Below are positions 51,415 to 61,970 of a stretch of 64,000 nt of DNA, piece by piece. Within the stretch, counting starts at the first letter, position 1, and every line of letters starts with the position of its first letter. The stretch is taken from positions 2,480,001 to 2,544,000 of the forward strand of contig LR134136.1 in the NCBI GenBank assembly GCA_900635495.1. The letters run 5' to 3'. Below the pieces are notes generated by a model. That model was not told the DNA's origin and searched no databases. It was given only the letters and a program-made list of their open reading frames with translations. The DNA is from Atlantibacter hermannii. GTDB taxonomy: Bacteria > Pseudomonadota > Gammaproteobacteria > Enterobacterales > Enterobacteriaceae. A program made the translations under genes and the position numbers.

Positions 51415-52333
51415 TCGCCTTCTTAACTGTTATGTTCTTTTCTTTTCCTTACTCTCCGTTATCGGCACCACACAGCAGAAATTAAGAGTGAAATAAAAAG
51501 ACCAGACGGTTAAAGGGCAAAAATTTGCTACCTTGATCAAATAAATTTAACGCTGTTGCTTTTCAACAATGAAAAAACTCTGCGCGCTGCCGGCCAGGGC
51601 CAGCAGCCCTGTTTTCACCCTATGCAGGCCTGATCGAGGCCCCTAAAAGTCATGTGGGTAACGGCTGTCATCACGATATGTAATAAAGAAAACCAACACG
51701 TTTACGAAGTAAAGAAGGCAAAATGTTTTATTTAAGACCGGGAATTACCTATTACAGCAATCGTCAATCCAGGGGTTTTGAAGGATAACAGCTTCTCTCT
51801 TCTTTTATAGCGTGCTAATGATGATCAGCAAATAGATAATTCTGCAAAGGATAGTCGCTATTAATTGTATTAACCCTTACCTGGAGACTTACTCATCATA
51901 CAATAATATAAGAATGAAAGCATGGAAACGCATTCCAAAAAAACAATAAGAAAAACATCAATAAATCATGGTGTTAATGGCAGCAAATAAACATCATAAT
52001 ACGCCGCATTTACTTCCATTTTTGTTAGATCCCTGCCCAAAAATAGTCAGATAAAAAATCTCAATGCTTATAACCAGTTAATATATGTGATTTAGTTTAC
52101 ATCATTTATAAAATTTAGTTGGTTTATAGAATATTTTTCAGGCAATCTTGATTTTGAACAAATACAAATATTCATTTTAAGTTAAGAGCTAAAAAATATA
52201 GCTTAAGTCAACAATACCGCCTGCTTCTACTCATAAAGAGTTAATTGTCAGGCTTATTTAACAATAAAAATGACATCCATAAGATGCTGCGTTTATCGCG
52301 TTACACACATCATTCACATCAGGAATCACTGCC
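51415..52333. other. Long AT-rich gene-free region between the GGDEF–EAL gene and a chemotaxis receptor
   Basis: About 920 bases, markedly AT-rich from 51700 on, with no convincing coding frame on either strand. It should hold the promoters of both flanking genes. A CRP-like half-perfect site (TGTGA, six bases, TTACA) is at 52086–52101. I see no tRNA, repeat array or clear sigma-28 promoter. Confidence 0.5.
52086..52101. promoter_or_regulatory. Possible CRP site upstream of the chemotaxis-receptor gene
   Basis: TGTGA-N6-TTACA matches the CRP consensus TGTGA-N6-TCACA at nine of ten positions. It lies about 230 bases upstream of the receptor start in AT-rich DNA, where chance matches are common. 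Confidence 0.3.
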
Positions 52334-54245
52334 ATGAAACTGTCTATTCCATCATTTAAAAACCTTCCCGTCGCGGCAAAGTTGTTTGGTGGTTTTTCTA
52401 TTCTCATTGCGATAATTATTGCCTCGTCACTCACCAGTATTTATCAGGCCGATAAGATAAAAGAGCGTGCCGAAAAAGGAAAATTAATCGCGGATATTCA
52501 TGCCGACCTTAACACGGCGCGACGAAACCGCCTCACCTTTCAGATTAACCATAGTGAAAAGGCCATTGATGAAAATAAAGCAGCGATTGACAGAATGCGC
52601 CAGAAAGCGGCTATCGGGGATGCATTAGTCTGGTCTCCTGACACCCGTATTCTTTTTAATGATTTAGTCGAATACATTCCGGCCTATGATGTTGAAAGAG
52701 ATACGTTTGTAAAACTCGAACGGATAACGCAGGCATCCTTAATAAGCCTGACCGCCCCGGCAATGCGTTCCAGCCTCAACAGTCTTGCTGAAAAAATTGA
52801 CGACGGCAGCCTGGCAGTTAAACAAGCGTTGCAGTTACAAAACACGTTGAATCAGCTTTGGGATGATGTTTATAAAATCCAGTCAAGCCAGGGCACTACC
52901 GGCTGGTCAGAATTTAATACCGATTTGAAAGCCGCGTCAGAACTTACGCAAAATTTTCATCTTTACTGCCTGCTGATACCTACGCCTCAATAAATGCATT
53001 TAATAAGCAATTGCAGGCGAATGTGAAAGCGTACGGTGAAGCCCGGCAAAATTCACTCAATGCCGCGGATCGTCTGACCGTCACGGCGGATAAGCTTGAT
53101 AATGTGATGCAGCAGCTGAGCGAATCCCAAACCACCAAAAGCCTGACCAATATTCAGCACGTGATCATCATTATGATCGTCGTCGCTGTGTGCGCGGTAT
53201 TTATCGGCATCCTTGTGGCCTGGCTGCTGACCCGTCAAATGACCCGTCAGATTCGCCATAATCTCACCTTAGCGGAACAGATTGCTAAAGGGGATTTAAC
53301 CTGTGTTATCGAGCCACAATCTACCGATGAGCTGGGTCGCCTGACGATGGCGATGGCCGTCATGAATGACCGTCTGCGTGAGATGATCACCCAGATTAAG
53401 GAGTCTGTCTCTCATGTCGCCAATGCCTCTTCTGAAATCTCCGTGGGGAATATCGACCTCGCCTCCCGCACCGAAGAGCAGGCAGCGGCCGTTGTGGAAA
53501 CGGCAGCCAGTATGGAAGAGCTGACCTCAACGGTGAAACGCAACGCTGAGAATGCCCGTGAAGCCAGTAAACTGGCGGTGGTTGCGGCGGAACATGCCCG
53601 TTCAGGCGGCAGTATTGTCTGGGATGTGGTTAACACGATGGGGTCCATTACCGAAAGCTCGAAAAAAATCAGTGAAATCATCAACGTGATTAATGGGATC
53701 TCTTTCCAGACCAATATCCTGGCGTTGAATGCGGCCGTTGAAGCCGCCCGGGCAGGTGAACAAGGCCGCGGCTTTGCGGTGGTTGCAGGTGAAGTACGGG
53801 CGCTTGCGCAGCGAAGCGCTAATGCGGCAAAAGAAATAGCCGACCTTATTAAAGAATCCGTTGATCGGGTGCATGCGGGCGCTGACATGGCGAACAAAGC
53901 AGGCAGCAGCATGGAGCAAATTGTCTCTTCCGTCACCAATGTCAGTGGGATTATGAGCGAGATTTCTGATGCTTCCGACGAGCAAAGCCGGGCATCGATC
54001 AGATTGGCAAAGCCGTGACCGAGCTGGACGCCACCACGCAGCAGAATGCCGCACTGGTGCAGGAGTCTTCCGCTGCGGCATCTTCGCTTGAAGAGCAGGC
54101 CGGCCAGCTTGCGCGTCTGGTATCCGCGTTCAGATTAGGCAAAGAAGAGACGGTAAAACGTCAAAGTGCCGCAGTTTCGCCCGCGTTGCCGGTACGTCGT
54201 AATACAGCCCTGACCAGCGACAATGCAAGTTGGGAATCTTTCTAA
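52334..54245 (+). pseudogene. Methyl-accepting chemotaxis protein, two frameshifts
   Basis: Repaired length is about 637 residues: membrane helix (residues 15–40), a periplasmic helical-bundle sensor (about 45–270), second helix ([21 protein letters not shown]), HAMP and the signalling domain with the conserved [20 protein letters not shown] tip. It ends NASWESF, close to the NWETF CheR/CheB tail. Breaks: an A missing around 52949–52953 (four A's, five needed) and a G missing at 53990–53992 (three G's, four needed for QSRGIDQIG). The two broken runs fit sequencing error. Confidence 0.9.
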
Positions 54246-54490
54246 GCCATTCGTTTGTAAGTCACTGCCCGGCAGGCTGAACCGTCGTTTAGTTTGCCGG
54301 GCTGATGACCGATTCTGATGCGGTTTACCAGGCATGCTACCGTTGCTCACGAAAGTGTTAATGGCTTTAATCTGCTTTGATATGCCGCACGGGATGCGCC
54401 CCTTCCTTCTGAAAATCGGTATTAGCTATTTGAGATAGCAGCAAGGAGAAGGCATTATTGCGGCTAATTTAAGAGGCCGGGGATTTATCC

Positions 54491-55965
54491 TTGCAACGCT
54501 ACTTCACATTTAACTTTGCACAGATGCGCGTGGTGATACATCTGTGCGGTTTTCTGGTCTTCCTTTATAGCTTTACCATGCTGCCGCCCATGATGGTTGC
54601 CTTATTCAGTAAGGAACACAGCTGGTTTGCGTTCTTCACCACGTTCATCGCTTTTTTTCTTGTGGGCATGGGCGCATGGTTAGCCACTAAACGTGTCGGC
54701 ATACAGCTCAGAACGCGTGATGGCTTTGTCATTATCGTGATCTTCTGGCTGTTGTTTTCTGTCATTAGCGCCATGCCGCTCTGGCTGGATGATTCCGTCG
54801 ACCTGAGTTTTGTTGACGCGCTGTTTGAAGGGGTTTCCGGCATTACGACGACCGGGGCCACGGTCATCGGCGACATCAGCGCATTACCCAATGCCTATCT
54901 CTATTACCGGGCGCAACTTAACTTTATTGGTGGGCTGGGCGTTATCGTCCTGGCTGTTGCCGTGCTCCCTCTGCTGGGTATCGGGGCGCAAAACTGTATC
55001 AGTCGGAAATGCCCGGTCCATTCAAAGAAGAAAAGCTTGCGCCGCGTTTAGCGGATACCGCGCGAAGCCTCTGGCAGACTTATCTGCTCCTCGGACTCGC
55101 CTGTTCGGTGGCGTATCTACTGGCCGGGATGCCCGCCTTCGATGCGCTCTGCCACGGGCTCTCCACCGTATCGCTTGGCGGCTTCTCGACACGCAGTGAG
55201 AGCATCGGGTACTGGAACAGCCCGGCAATAGAACTGGTGGCCGGTGTTTTTTCCCTGCTGTCGGCCATTAATTTTACCGCCTGGTTTATTGCTTTTAAAA
55301 AGCGCACGTTTAGCCCGTTTCGCCATAATGCCGAGCTGCATTTTTTTCTGCTGGTCACGCTGATTGTCGTGCTTATTACTGCATGGCAGGTCTGGCACGC
55401 CGGAATGTATGACGTATCGGACAGCCTTGTTCACGCTTTCTTCCTGAGCAGCTCAATGATTACCGATAACGGGCTGGCCACCGGTGATTATGCAAACTGG
55501 CCCGCGCATACCATCGTGCTGTTACTGACGGTCAGTTTTTTCGGAGGATGCGTAGGGTCAACCTGCGGCGGGATAAAAGCGTTGCGCTTTCTGGTGATGT
55601 TTAAACAAAGCCGGCATGAAATGCATCAACTGGCCCATCCACGCGCGATAATGAGTATCCGGGTGGGCGACAGTATCGTGACGGAACGTGTTCTGCATTC
55701 GGTATGGAGTTTCTTTTTCCTGTACACCCTGTTCACCGTTTTTTTTATCTGGGTATTGAACATCATGGGATATGACCTGATGACCTCCTTCGCTACGGTG
55801 GCGGCGTGTATCAATAATATGGGGCTGGGATTTGGTGAAACGGCCTCAACCTTTGGAACCCTGACGGATGGGGCAAAGTATCTGATGTGCGCGGCGATGA
55901 TCATGGGGCGTCTTGAAATTTATCCCGTGCTGATCCTGTTTTCGCGCTTTTTCTGGCGAAGTTAA
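54491..55965 (+). pseudogene. TrkH/TrkG-type potassium transporter, one frameshift
   Basis: Repaired length is about 491 residues from the TTG at 54491, or 480 from ATG 54524, which is nearer to E. coli TrkH (483). The K+ filter-like loops are visible: EGVSGITTTGATVIGD near residue 115, CHGLSTVSLGGFST near 225, SSMITDNGLATGD near 325 and ATVAACINNMGLGFGE near 440. It needs a TrkA-type partner encoded elsewhere. The break is near 54990–54993, where four G's should be five for GIGGAKLYQ. Confidence 0.87.
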
Positions 55966-56135
55966 CGCCCGCAGCGGCTTCACGGCTGGCCGGTCACAGC
56001 GACCTGCCTGATCGGCCAGCCATCAGGCGCACCGCCCGACGCGATAAACACCGCGACAGCTTCGCCCTGCCGCACGCAGTAAGCGAAAAAAGGTGACGTC
56101 AGTGCGAGAAAGCCGCTCCCGGTTATCGCCGCCTG

Positions 56136-56432
56136 TCAGCGCTTTTCATGGCGCAACCGATCATGTTGTTCAAGCTCATACTCAATGAACGCGTTTATCA
56201 TGGCCCGATAGATTTTTTCAATAATCTCTTCGGGAAGCCCTGTGACAGCGGCTTTTTCCCGAACCTTATCGATCACCTGTTGAACGCGATCCGGCGCACG
56301 CACGGCAGAATGATCGGTTTTGAAGTCGGCAGCGGCTTTAACGCATTCGGCGCGTTGAGTAATAAGGTTGACCAGTTCGCTGTCAATCTGATCAATCTGC
56401 TTTCTGACGCCTTCAAGCGTGGTGAAAAGCAT
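56136..56432 (-). CDS. Chorismate mutase-family protein (AroQ fold)
   Basis: A 98-residue all-helical protein with the AroQ pattern: VRKQIDQIDSELVNLITQRAECVKAAADFK, then RVQQVIDKVREKAAVTGLPEEIIEKIYRAMINAFIEYE. Conserved Arg, Lys and Glu positions of the family are visible. Stand-alone members act as chorismate mutases or, as in PchB, isochorismate pyruvate lyases. No siderophore or aromatic genes are adjacent, so the reaction is open. Confidence 0.8.
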   Translation of the reverse strand: MLFTTLEGVRKQIDQIDSELVNLITQRAECVKAAADFKTDHSAVRAPDRVQQVIDKVREKAAVTGLPEEIIEKIYRAMINAFIEYELEQHDRLRHEKR

Positions 56433-56724
56433 TTTCCTGAACCCTCAAGCTAGTACATGAGTACCAAGAATACCTCTTACTCAGCATCTAACAAGATATA
56501 TTTCGATTCTGTTGCTTTAACGCGGATCAGCTTCTTATTTTTACGAAATACCGATGATGTGTTAATCGTCAGAAAGCGTTTTTTCAAAATCATTCGCTTT
56601 AAATGCAACCCCCTTTTATTAGGGGTGAAGGTTGCATTGACAGAAAAATACCCGTGAAATATATTTAAAAATTGTAAACAATTTGTCTTATATTGAAGAT
56701 AAGTTAATTATTGTAAGGATTACA

Positions 56725-57111
56725 ATGAAAAAATTGTTATTATGCGGTCTGGTTCTGGCCTCAACTTCCTGTGCTGATTTTCAGAAAAACATGAGCGACC
56801 AGATGAAAGCCGTCAATGCGGCGCTGACGCCAAAAGGAACGAACGCGGTACAGACTACCTCTTCCAGACAACCGGGCACCGTCACGAACGAACAGTGCAA
56901 AACCAGCGTGGGCAAGACCAAAGACTATTTTGAACAGATCGTTGGTTTCAAGCTGAATGAATCCAACGCGTCAAACTTTACCTCTTTCTCTGAGTCTTAT
57001 AATTTCAAAATTTCCGATCGCAAAGACCGCCTGGGTGGTAATTGGGCAATTTGTATTATTTCTATCGATCCGCAAACCAATAAAGTCACAACGTATTCGA
57101 TGCCGACCTAA
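56725..57111 (+). CDS. Small lipoprotein-like secreted protein of unknown function
   Basis: A 128-residue protein from ATG 56725, preceded by GTAAGGA. The N-terminus MKKLLLCGLVLASTSC looks like a lipoprotein signal (cysteine at 16). The mature part has a serine/threonine-rich linker and a C-terminal domain with TNEQCKTSVGKTKDYFEQIVGFKL and NWAICIISIDPQTNKV. I do not recognise the family. The frame and terminator support a real gene. Confidence 0.72.
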   Translation: MKKLLLCGLVLASTSCADFQKNMSDQMKAVNAALTPKGTNAVQTTSSRQPGTVTNEQCKTSVGKTKDYFEQIVGFKLNESNASNFTSFSESYNFKISDRKDRLGGNWAICIISIDPQTNKVTTYSMPT

Positions 57112-57133
57112 TAGTACGCTGAGGATGCAAAAC

Positions 57134-57162
57134 ACGGGGGCGGATAACGCCCCCGTTATTAT
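57134..57162 (+). terminator. Intrinsic terminator after the small lipoprotein gene
   Basis: ACGGGGGCG, five-base loop, CGCCCCCGT, then an AT-rich T-containing tail. It begins 23 bases after the stop codon. Confidence 0.85.
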
Positions 57163-57305
57163 TTTGTCGATATTAAAAACTGAAGCGCCCTATTTCCCGC
57201 ACCCACTCCTTTACTGGTGTTGAAAGAATATTTCACACCCCGGGCATCCTGTGCTTTCCCTATAAATGCGACAGCCTGGATAACGCTTTTTTAAAACATC
57301 GTCTG

Positions 57306-58193
57306 TTACGTCATACCTGGCTTCACCAAATATCGCCTGATGCGCTGACCATACAGCCCAATAGCCAGACCCGTGACAATCAATAACAGCGCGACCATCT
57401 TCATCGTCGTAATGGTTTCCCCGAAAATCACTGCAGAACCGAGAATGCCGTAAACCGGCACCAGCAACGACAAAGGCGCTACTGTTGAGACCGGATAATG
57501 TTTTAGTAGCGAGTTCCATACCCAATAACCAAACAGGGTATTCGGGTAGACCTGGAAAAGTATTGAAAACACGGCGCGGCCATCCAAGTGACTGATGAGT
57601 TCGTGATAGCCCCCTGCGCCGTTGACCAGCCAGCCCAGCAGGAAAAGCGGTATAGGAGAAAACGCGCTCGACCAGACTAAAAAAGCAAACACCTGTTTGG
57701 TGGCGATTTTTTTGTTAATGACATTGGCAATGCTCCATGCCACCGCGCCCGCAAGCACCAGCAGCATGCCGGTGAACGTGACCGAGCCATCCGTAATGAA
57801 AAATATGCTCAGTAACCCGATACAAGAGAGCGCAAAATCGGCCATTTGATATCGGCCCAGCGGCTCTTTGAAAACCCAACTGCCCGCTAACAACGTGAAA
57901 AAGGCGCTGAACTGAAGTACCAGCGAAGCAATCCCCGCTGAAAGCCCGGCCTTAATGCCCAGGTTTACCATGCCCCACAGCCCCACACCAAAAACCAAAC
58001 CATAGCTAATCAGATACCGCCACGGGACATCCGGTTTTTTAATAAAGAAGAGCGCGGGTAGCGCACACAGCGTAAAGCGAATCCCGGCCAGAATAAACGG
58101 ATCGACCGAGTGCAGCCCTAACTTGATAACCGAAAAGTTAACGCCCCAGATTGCGGTGATCAGCACGGCGAGCAGTAAATGGGGTAATTTCAT
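57306..58193 (-). CDS. EamA-family metabolite exporter
   Basis: A 295-residue, ten-helix protein with two EamA repeats: AVLITAIWGVNFSVIKLGLHSVDP at the N-terminus and GMLLVLAGAVAWSIANVINKK near residue 143. It resembles E. coli EamA (O-acetylserine/cysteine exporter) over its length, including VAPLSLLVPVYGILGSA. The cargo is probably an amino acid or related metabolite. Its start overlaps the upstream MFS stop by four bases, so the two are an operon. Confidence 0.85.
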   Translation of the reverse strand: MKLPHLLLAVLITAIWGVNFSVIKLGLHSVDPFILAGIRFTLCALPALFFIKKPDVPWRYLISYGLVFGVGLWGMVNLGIKAGLSAGIASLVLQFSAFFTLLAGSWVFKEPLGRYQMADFALSCIGLLSIFFITDGSVTFTGMLLVLAGAVAWSIANVINKKIATKQVFAFLVWSSAFSPIPLFLLGWLVNGAGGYHELISHLDGRAVFSILFQVYPNTLFGYWVWNSLLKHYPVSTVAPLSLLVPVYGILGSAVIFGETITTMKMVALLLIVTGLAIGLYGQRIRRYLVKPGMT

Positions 58194-59401
58194 GAGTGAC
58201 GGGATCCCAACCAGAAGAGAAACGCGCAGGCGCTAACCAGCGCACCTGCGTAACAAACCGCGTGCCATCCCCAGAGCGCGTAAAGCTGGGTGGCGGCAAT
58301 CGCACCCAGTGCGCTGCCCAGCGAATAAAAACACATGTAGGCCCCGACCAGGCGGCTCGCCGCATCGGGTCGGGCGGCAATGATCAGGCTTTGATTGATG
58401 ACATGGACTGTCTGAACGGCGAAATCCAGCATGATGATCCCGAGAACCAGCCACCCCAGCGCGATCTCCAGTAAGCCGACAGGCAACCAGGAGAGTGTCA
58501 GCAACGCCAGCGCTAAGCCGGTGGCTCGTTGCCCTATCCCTCTGTCGGCCCATAACCCGCCCCGGGAAGCAGCCAGCGCACCAGCCACTCCCGCCAGACC
58601 AAACATGCCCGTCTGGGTGTGGGATAACGACATGGCGCTGAGCGGCATCACCATGGACGTCCAGAGCATGCTGAAAGCGGCAAAAATTAACAGCGCCAGT
58701 ATGCCTCGTTTACGCAACTGCGGTTCCGTGATAAACAGCCGGAATACCGACAGCAGCAGAGAAAGGTATGACATGCGCGCTGTCGCTGTGGTCGTTGCGG
58801 GCATCACCCTCGCCAGGGTAAGCGATATCAGTAATAGCAGGCACGCGGCAGTGAGATAAACCGCCCGCCATCCCGCCAGGTCGGCTATCGCACCGGATAC
58901 GAAGCGTGCGAATAAAATTCCCAACACAATGCCGCTGGTCACGCTGCCGACGACCTTGCCCCGCTGTTCAGGGGCCGCAAGCGTCGCGGCCCACGCGACC
59001 ATCAACTGCGCTACCACGGCCATCAAGCCCACCAGCAGCATCGCGCCCAGCAGCATCGTAAAATTCGCGGCCAATGCCGCCGCGGTTAATGCCAGTACGG
59101 AAAGCATCAACTGAACAATCACCAGCGTTTTACGGTTGACGCGATCCCCTAGCGGAACCAGAAAGATTAACCCGACTGCGTAGCCGGTTTGCGTTGCGGT
59201 AATAACAGCGCCCATCGAACCAGGTAGAACATTCAGGCTTTCGGCCATAGATGCCAGCAACGGTTGCGCGGAATAAACATTCGCCACCGCCAGCGCGCAG
59301 GTCAGTGAAAACAAAAACAAAATGCGAGGCGACAGCGGGGCAGCGTTTGCTGCCGTCCCCTCTTCCCCGGAAACCCTCACCTCACCTGCCATGCAGCGCA
59401 T
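58190..59401 (-). CDS. MFS transporter
   Basis: A 403-residue twelve-helix transporter (start could also be the second ATG, MAGEV). The loop motif GDRVNRKTLV is near residue 82, and SAQPLLASMAESLNVLPGSMGAVITATQTGYAVG resembles sugar-efflux/NepI-type exporters. It is translationally coupled to the EamA gene and divergent from the HxlR regulator. Substrate unknown. Confidence 0.85.
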   Translation of the reverse strand: MRCMAGEVRVSGEEGTAANAAPLSPRILFLFSLTCALAVANVYSAQPLLASMAESLNVLPGSMGAVITATQTGYAVGLIFLVPLGDRVNRKTLVIVQLMLSVLALTAAALAANFTMLLGAMLLVGLMAVVAQLMVAWAATLAAPEQRGKVVGSVTSGIVLGILFARFVSGAIADLAGWRAVYLTAACLLLLISLTLARVMPATTTATARMSYLSLLLSVFRLFITEPQLRKRGILALLIFAAFSMLWTSMVMPLSAMSLSHTQTGMFGLAGVAGALAASRGGLWADRGIGQRATGLALALLTLSWLPVGLLEIALGWLVLGIIMLDFAVQTVHVINQSLIIAARPDAASRLVGAYMCFYSLGSALGAIAATQLYALWGWHAVCYAGALVSACAFLFWLGSRHS

Positions 59402-59534
59402 GTCGCTTTCCCTTTTGGTTGCTTTTTAAAACCAGAGTGCCTGCATAATTAACAGTAAGAGTTTTCTTTTGCAACTTCTTTTCGGTGAGTTTAAGCTGGC
59501 GCCAGTCCGCATTGAGCAGAACAGGAGAACTGAA

Positions 59535-59996
59535 ATGGCTAAACAGGAAGCGCTCAGAACCAGCGAGTGCCCCGTCGCCAGAACCTTAGAATCGATTGGC
59601 GAACGCTGGTGTTTAATGATCATTCGCGAAGCCTTTGACGATGTTCGCCGGTTCAGTGAGTTTCAGAAAAACCTGGGACTGGCGAAAAATATCCTCGCCG
59701 CCCGTCTTAAACATCTGGTGGATATTGGCGTGTTTGAGATTTGCCCGGCCTCGGATGGCAGTGCCTATAAGGAATACATCCTGACCGAAAGGGGGCGCGC
59801 CGTGTTTCCCATCGTTGTCGCCATGCGCCAGTGGGGAGAACGCTATTTGTTTGAAAAAGGTGAGATTCATTCGGTGTTGCTGGATAAGCACAATGGCAAA
59901 CCTTTACTCCCTTTGAACGTGTGCTCAACGCAGGGAGAGCGGCTTGATCCCGCTGATTGTTATCGTGAACGCGTGGTAACAGGGGATGAAAAGTGA
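59535..59996 (+). CDS. HxlR-family transcriptional regulator
   Basis: A 153-residue winged-helix protein. The HxlR pattern is clear: SECPVARTLESIGERWCLMIIREAFDDVRRFSEFQ, then LGLAKNILAARLKHLVDIGVFE and the wing YKEYILTERG. The Cys in SECPV is a candidate redox or electrophile sensor, as in other HxlR proteins. Divergent from the MFS–EamA operon, its probable target. ATG 59535 has GGAG upstream. Confidence 0.9.
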   Translation: MAKQEALRTSECPVARTLESIGERWCLMIIREAFDDVRRFSEFQKNLGLAKNILAARLKHLVDIGVFEICPASDGSAYKEYILTERGRAVFPIVVAMRQWGERYLFEKGEIHSVLLDKHNGKPLLPLNVCSTQGERLDPADCYRERVVTGDEK

Positions 59997-60147
59997 GTGA
60001 ATATGGGCAAGGAGGTAAAGCGGTCAGTAAGCGCACCTGCTTTTTACCCCTGCCCTTACATGAATGACATCTGACGCGCCGTAAAGCGCCGGGCATTATT
60101 CACACGATCAAGACCAGGGCGGCGAATAGCGACGATTTAACATGCCC

Positions 60148-60996
60148 TTATATGATGGGGATATAAATATCATAAGAGACTTTATTTTCTGAAAACTGGC
60201 GAAATTGCATTAAATGCGGCTCGTCGCGGACGCTGAGACGATGTTTAGCCATAGTCCAGATATACAACATTTTGTTTTTCTTACCGTAGGTTTCCCAGTC
60301 CCCATCAAAACTCATCTTCGCATACTTCCCGCCAAGCGTATGGTTGCGCATATTCTCCCCTGCGCCGGAAGATGGAATATAGTCGATAGTCACTTCAGCA
60401 AAATGCCCCATACTTTTATTTATTGCTTCAGGCCGACGACCAGAAATCGCAATCATTTCAACGCTGCCTTTATTTTCAATTAACAGCTTTCTGATTCTTT
60501 TGGTCACGTCTTTAATATTAGGGTTAAAAATATGATCGTAATCCGTCACGCGGTGTGAATAGCGGAACGATTCATTGAGTTCACAAAAGCTCACCTCTGG
60601 CACACCCATGTTTTCCAGCGTCAACGACGGCTGATAACGACTGAAATCCCAGGATGGCGCATTCCGGTATTCCGAAGGCGTTTTTCCCGTCACTTTTTTA
60701 AACGCTCGCGCAAAGCCCTGACTGCTATGGTATTGAAACATATTTGAAATATCGATTACGGGTAGCGAGGTCATTCGTAATAAAGACGCGGCATAGCTGA
60801 TTCTTCTAACCAGCAAATACTCGCCAGGCGATAACCTGTATCGTTGTTTGAACCAATATTCAATGGTTCTTCTGCTGAACCCGGTTTTCTCAACGATAGG
60901 TTGAACACTGGCAATGGACAAAATATTCTCGTCTATCCAGTTTAATATATATTGATTCGTTGCTTCTTTCACTTTACGCCCTTTAGCCCTTGTCAC
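60148..60996 (-). CDS. AraC-family regulator with C-terminal effector domain
   Basis: A 282-residue regulator with the AraC double helix-turn-helix at the N-terminus (residues about 13–112: ILNWIDENILSIASVQPIVEKTGFSRRTIEYWFK … SSQGFARAFKKVTGKTPSEYR), as in Rob. A GyrI-like effector-binding domain fills the C-terminal half. Layout suggests response to a small molecule. It lies alone; the target is unknown. Confidence 0.87.
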   Translation of the reverse strand: MTRAKGRKVKEATNQYILNWIDENILSIASVQPIVEKTGFSRRTIEYWFKQRYRLSPGEYLLVRRISYAASLLRMTSLPVIDISNMFQYHSSQGFARAFKKVTGKTPSEYRNAPSWDFSRYQPSLTLENMGVPEVSFCELNESFRYSHRVTDYDHIFNPNIKDVTKRIRKLLIENKGSVEMIAISGRRPEAINKSMGHFAEVTIDYIPSSGAGENMRNHTLGGKYAKMSFDGDWETYGKKNKMLYIWTMAKHRLSVRDEPHLMQFRQFSENKVSYDIYIPII

Positions 60997-61426
60997 TTAT
61001 CTAAAGAGATTGAAATTAATGGCTGCCAATATTGTCTGGTTTTCAATCACATTAAGTATAACTGAGGGCAGCACGGAAAGTTAAGCATGTAAGCGCGTTC
61101 ACTCACCAGCATTACAAAACTTTTAATGAAAATTGAAGAATTATTAATAAAGCCTTTACACGTATTTAATCAATATACGGGTAAAGCCTATGACTGATTA
61201 ATTATCGAGAAGCGGCTTATTATTCGCAACACGATGATGCCTGACGCAAGATCATATCCCTTACTGGTACAACGCGGACATTATCCCCCGCCGCGCAAAC
61301 GCTCCTGTCTTATACGTTATGATAAAGATACTTGCGGCGCCGTTGCTTTAGTTTTCATCTCTTGACCTGAAGTTTACTTGAGGTTTTAGAGTGAAGCCTC
61401 TGGTTCTGAAGAGGAAAGTTACGGAT
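60997..61426. other. Divergent intergenic region between the AraC and VOC genes
   Basis: About 430 bases with no convincing gene. The left part holds the AraC promoter and the right part the VOC gene promoter and ribosome site (GAGGAAAG). AT-rich around 61120–61210. No strong hairpin or repeat is seen. Confidence 0.5.
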
Positions 61427-61858
61427 ATGAAAGAGATTGATGTAGGTTTCACGCACGTCGCTTTTGTTGTAAGGGATTTAGAGAGAAGTATCTCGTTTTA
61501 TGAGCGCTATGCCGGTATGACTGTTATTCATCGGCGCGAACCTGATGTTCCGGATGCCCGTAAAGTCGCATGGCTGAGCGATCGGACCCGTCCTTTTGCG
61601 CTGGTTTTGGTGCAGGCAGATAATGTCACTGATACGCCGTTGGGCAATTTCGGCCATCTTGGCGTTGCCTGCGCCAGTCGCGAAGAAATCAATACAAAAA
61701 TCACTATGGCCAGGGCTGAGGGCGTTTTACGCAAAGAACCGGTAGAGGCCGGCGATCCCGTGGGTTATTACGTTTTCTTCGCTGATCCTGACGGTAATAC
61801 ACTGGAGCTCTCTTACGGGCAACGCGTTGGGCTCGAAGTGATGAGTAACGCATCGTAA
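61427..61858 (+). CDS. VOC-family (glyoxalase-fold) protein
   Basis: A 143-residue vicinal oxygen chelate protein from ATG 61427 (MKEIDVGFTHVAFVVRDLERSISFYERYAGM). The metal-binding first histidine (FTHVAF), GHLGVACASREE and the final NTLELSYG glutamate are in place. Members include glyoxalases, dioxygenases and antibiotic-binding proteins; the activity is not predictable here. An upstream GTG at 61391 would add 12 residues. Confidence 0.82.
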   Translation: MKEIDVGFTHVAFVVRDLERSISFYERYAGMTVIHRREPDVPDARKVAWLSDRTRPFALVLVQADNVTDTPLGNFGHLGVACASREEINTKITMARAEGVLRKEPVEAGDPVGYYVFFADPDGNTLELSYGQRVGLEVMSNAS

Positions 61859-61878
61859 TAAAATCAACTGGATGTAGG

Positions 61879-61930
61879 ATTGCTCGCTTCCTCAAGCTTC
61901 CCTGCTTGTAAACACCGGGAAGCGAGCAAT
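61879..61930. repeat. Thirteen-base inverted repeat with nested hairpin
   Basis: ATTGCTCGCTTCC (61879–61891) and GGAAGCGAGCAAT (61918–61930) are perfect arms; inside them CAAGC … GCTTG forms a second small stem. It lies between the convergent VOC and DUF1330 genes. It could be a shared terminator or a small mobile-element-like palindrome. Confidence 0.75.
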
Positions 61931-61970
61931 GCCCGCTGCGAGCGAGAAGCGGACATGGTTGCCTTAACTG

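Noticed and set aside
57211..57525. A cysteine-containing open frame overlapping the end of the EamA-type gene
   Set aside because: It mostly overlaps the transporter in another frame, and the unique tail has no recognisable domain.
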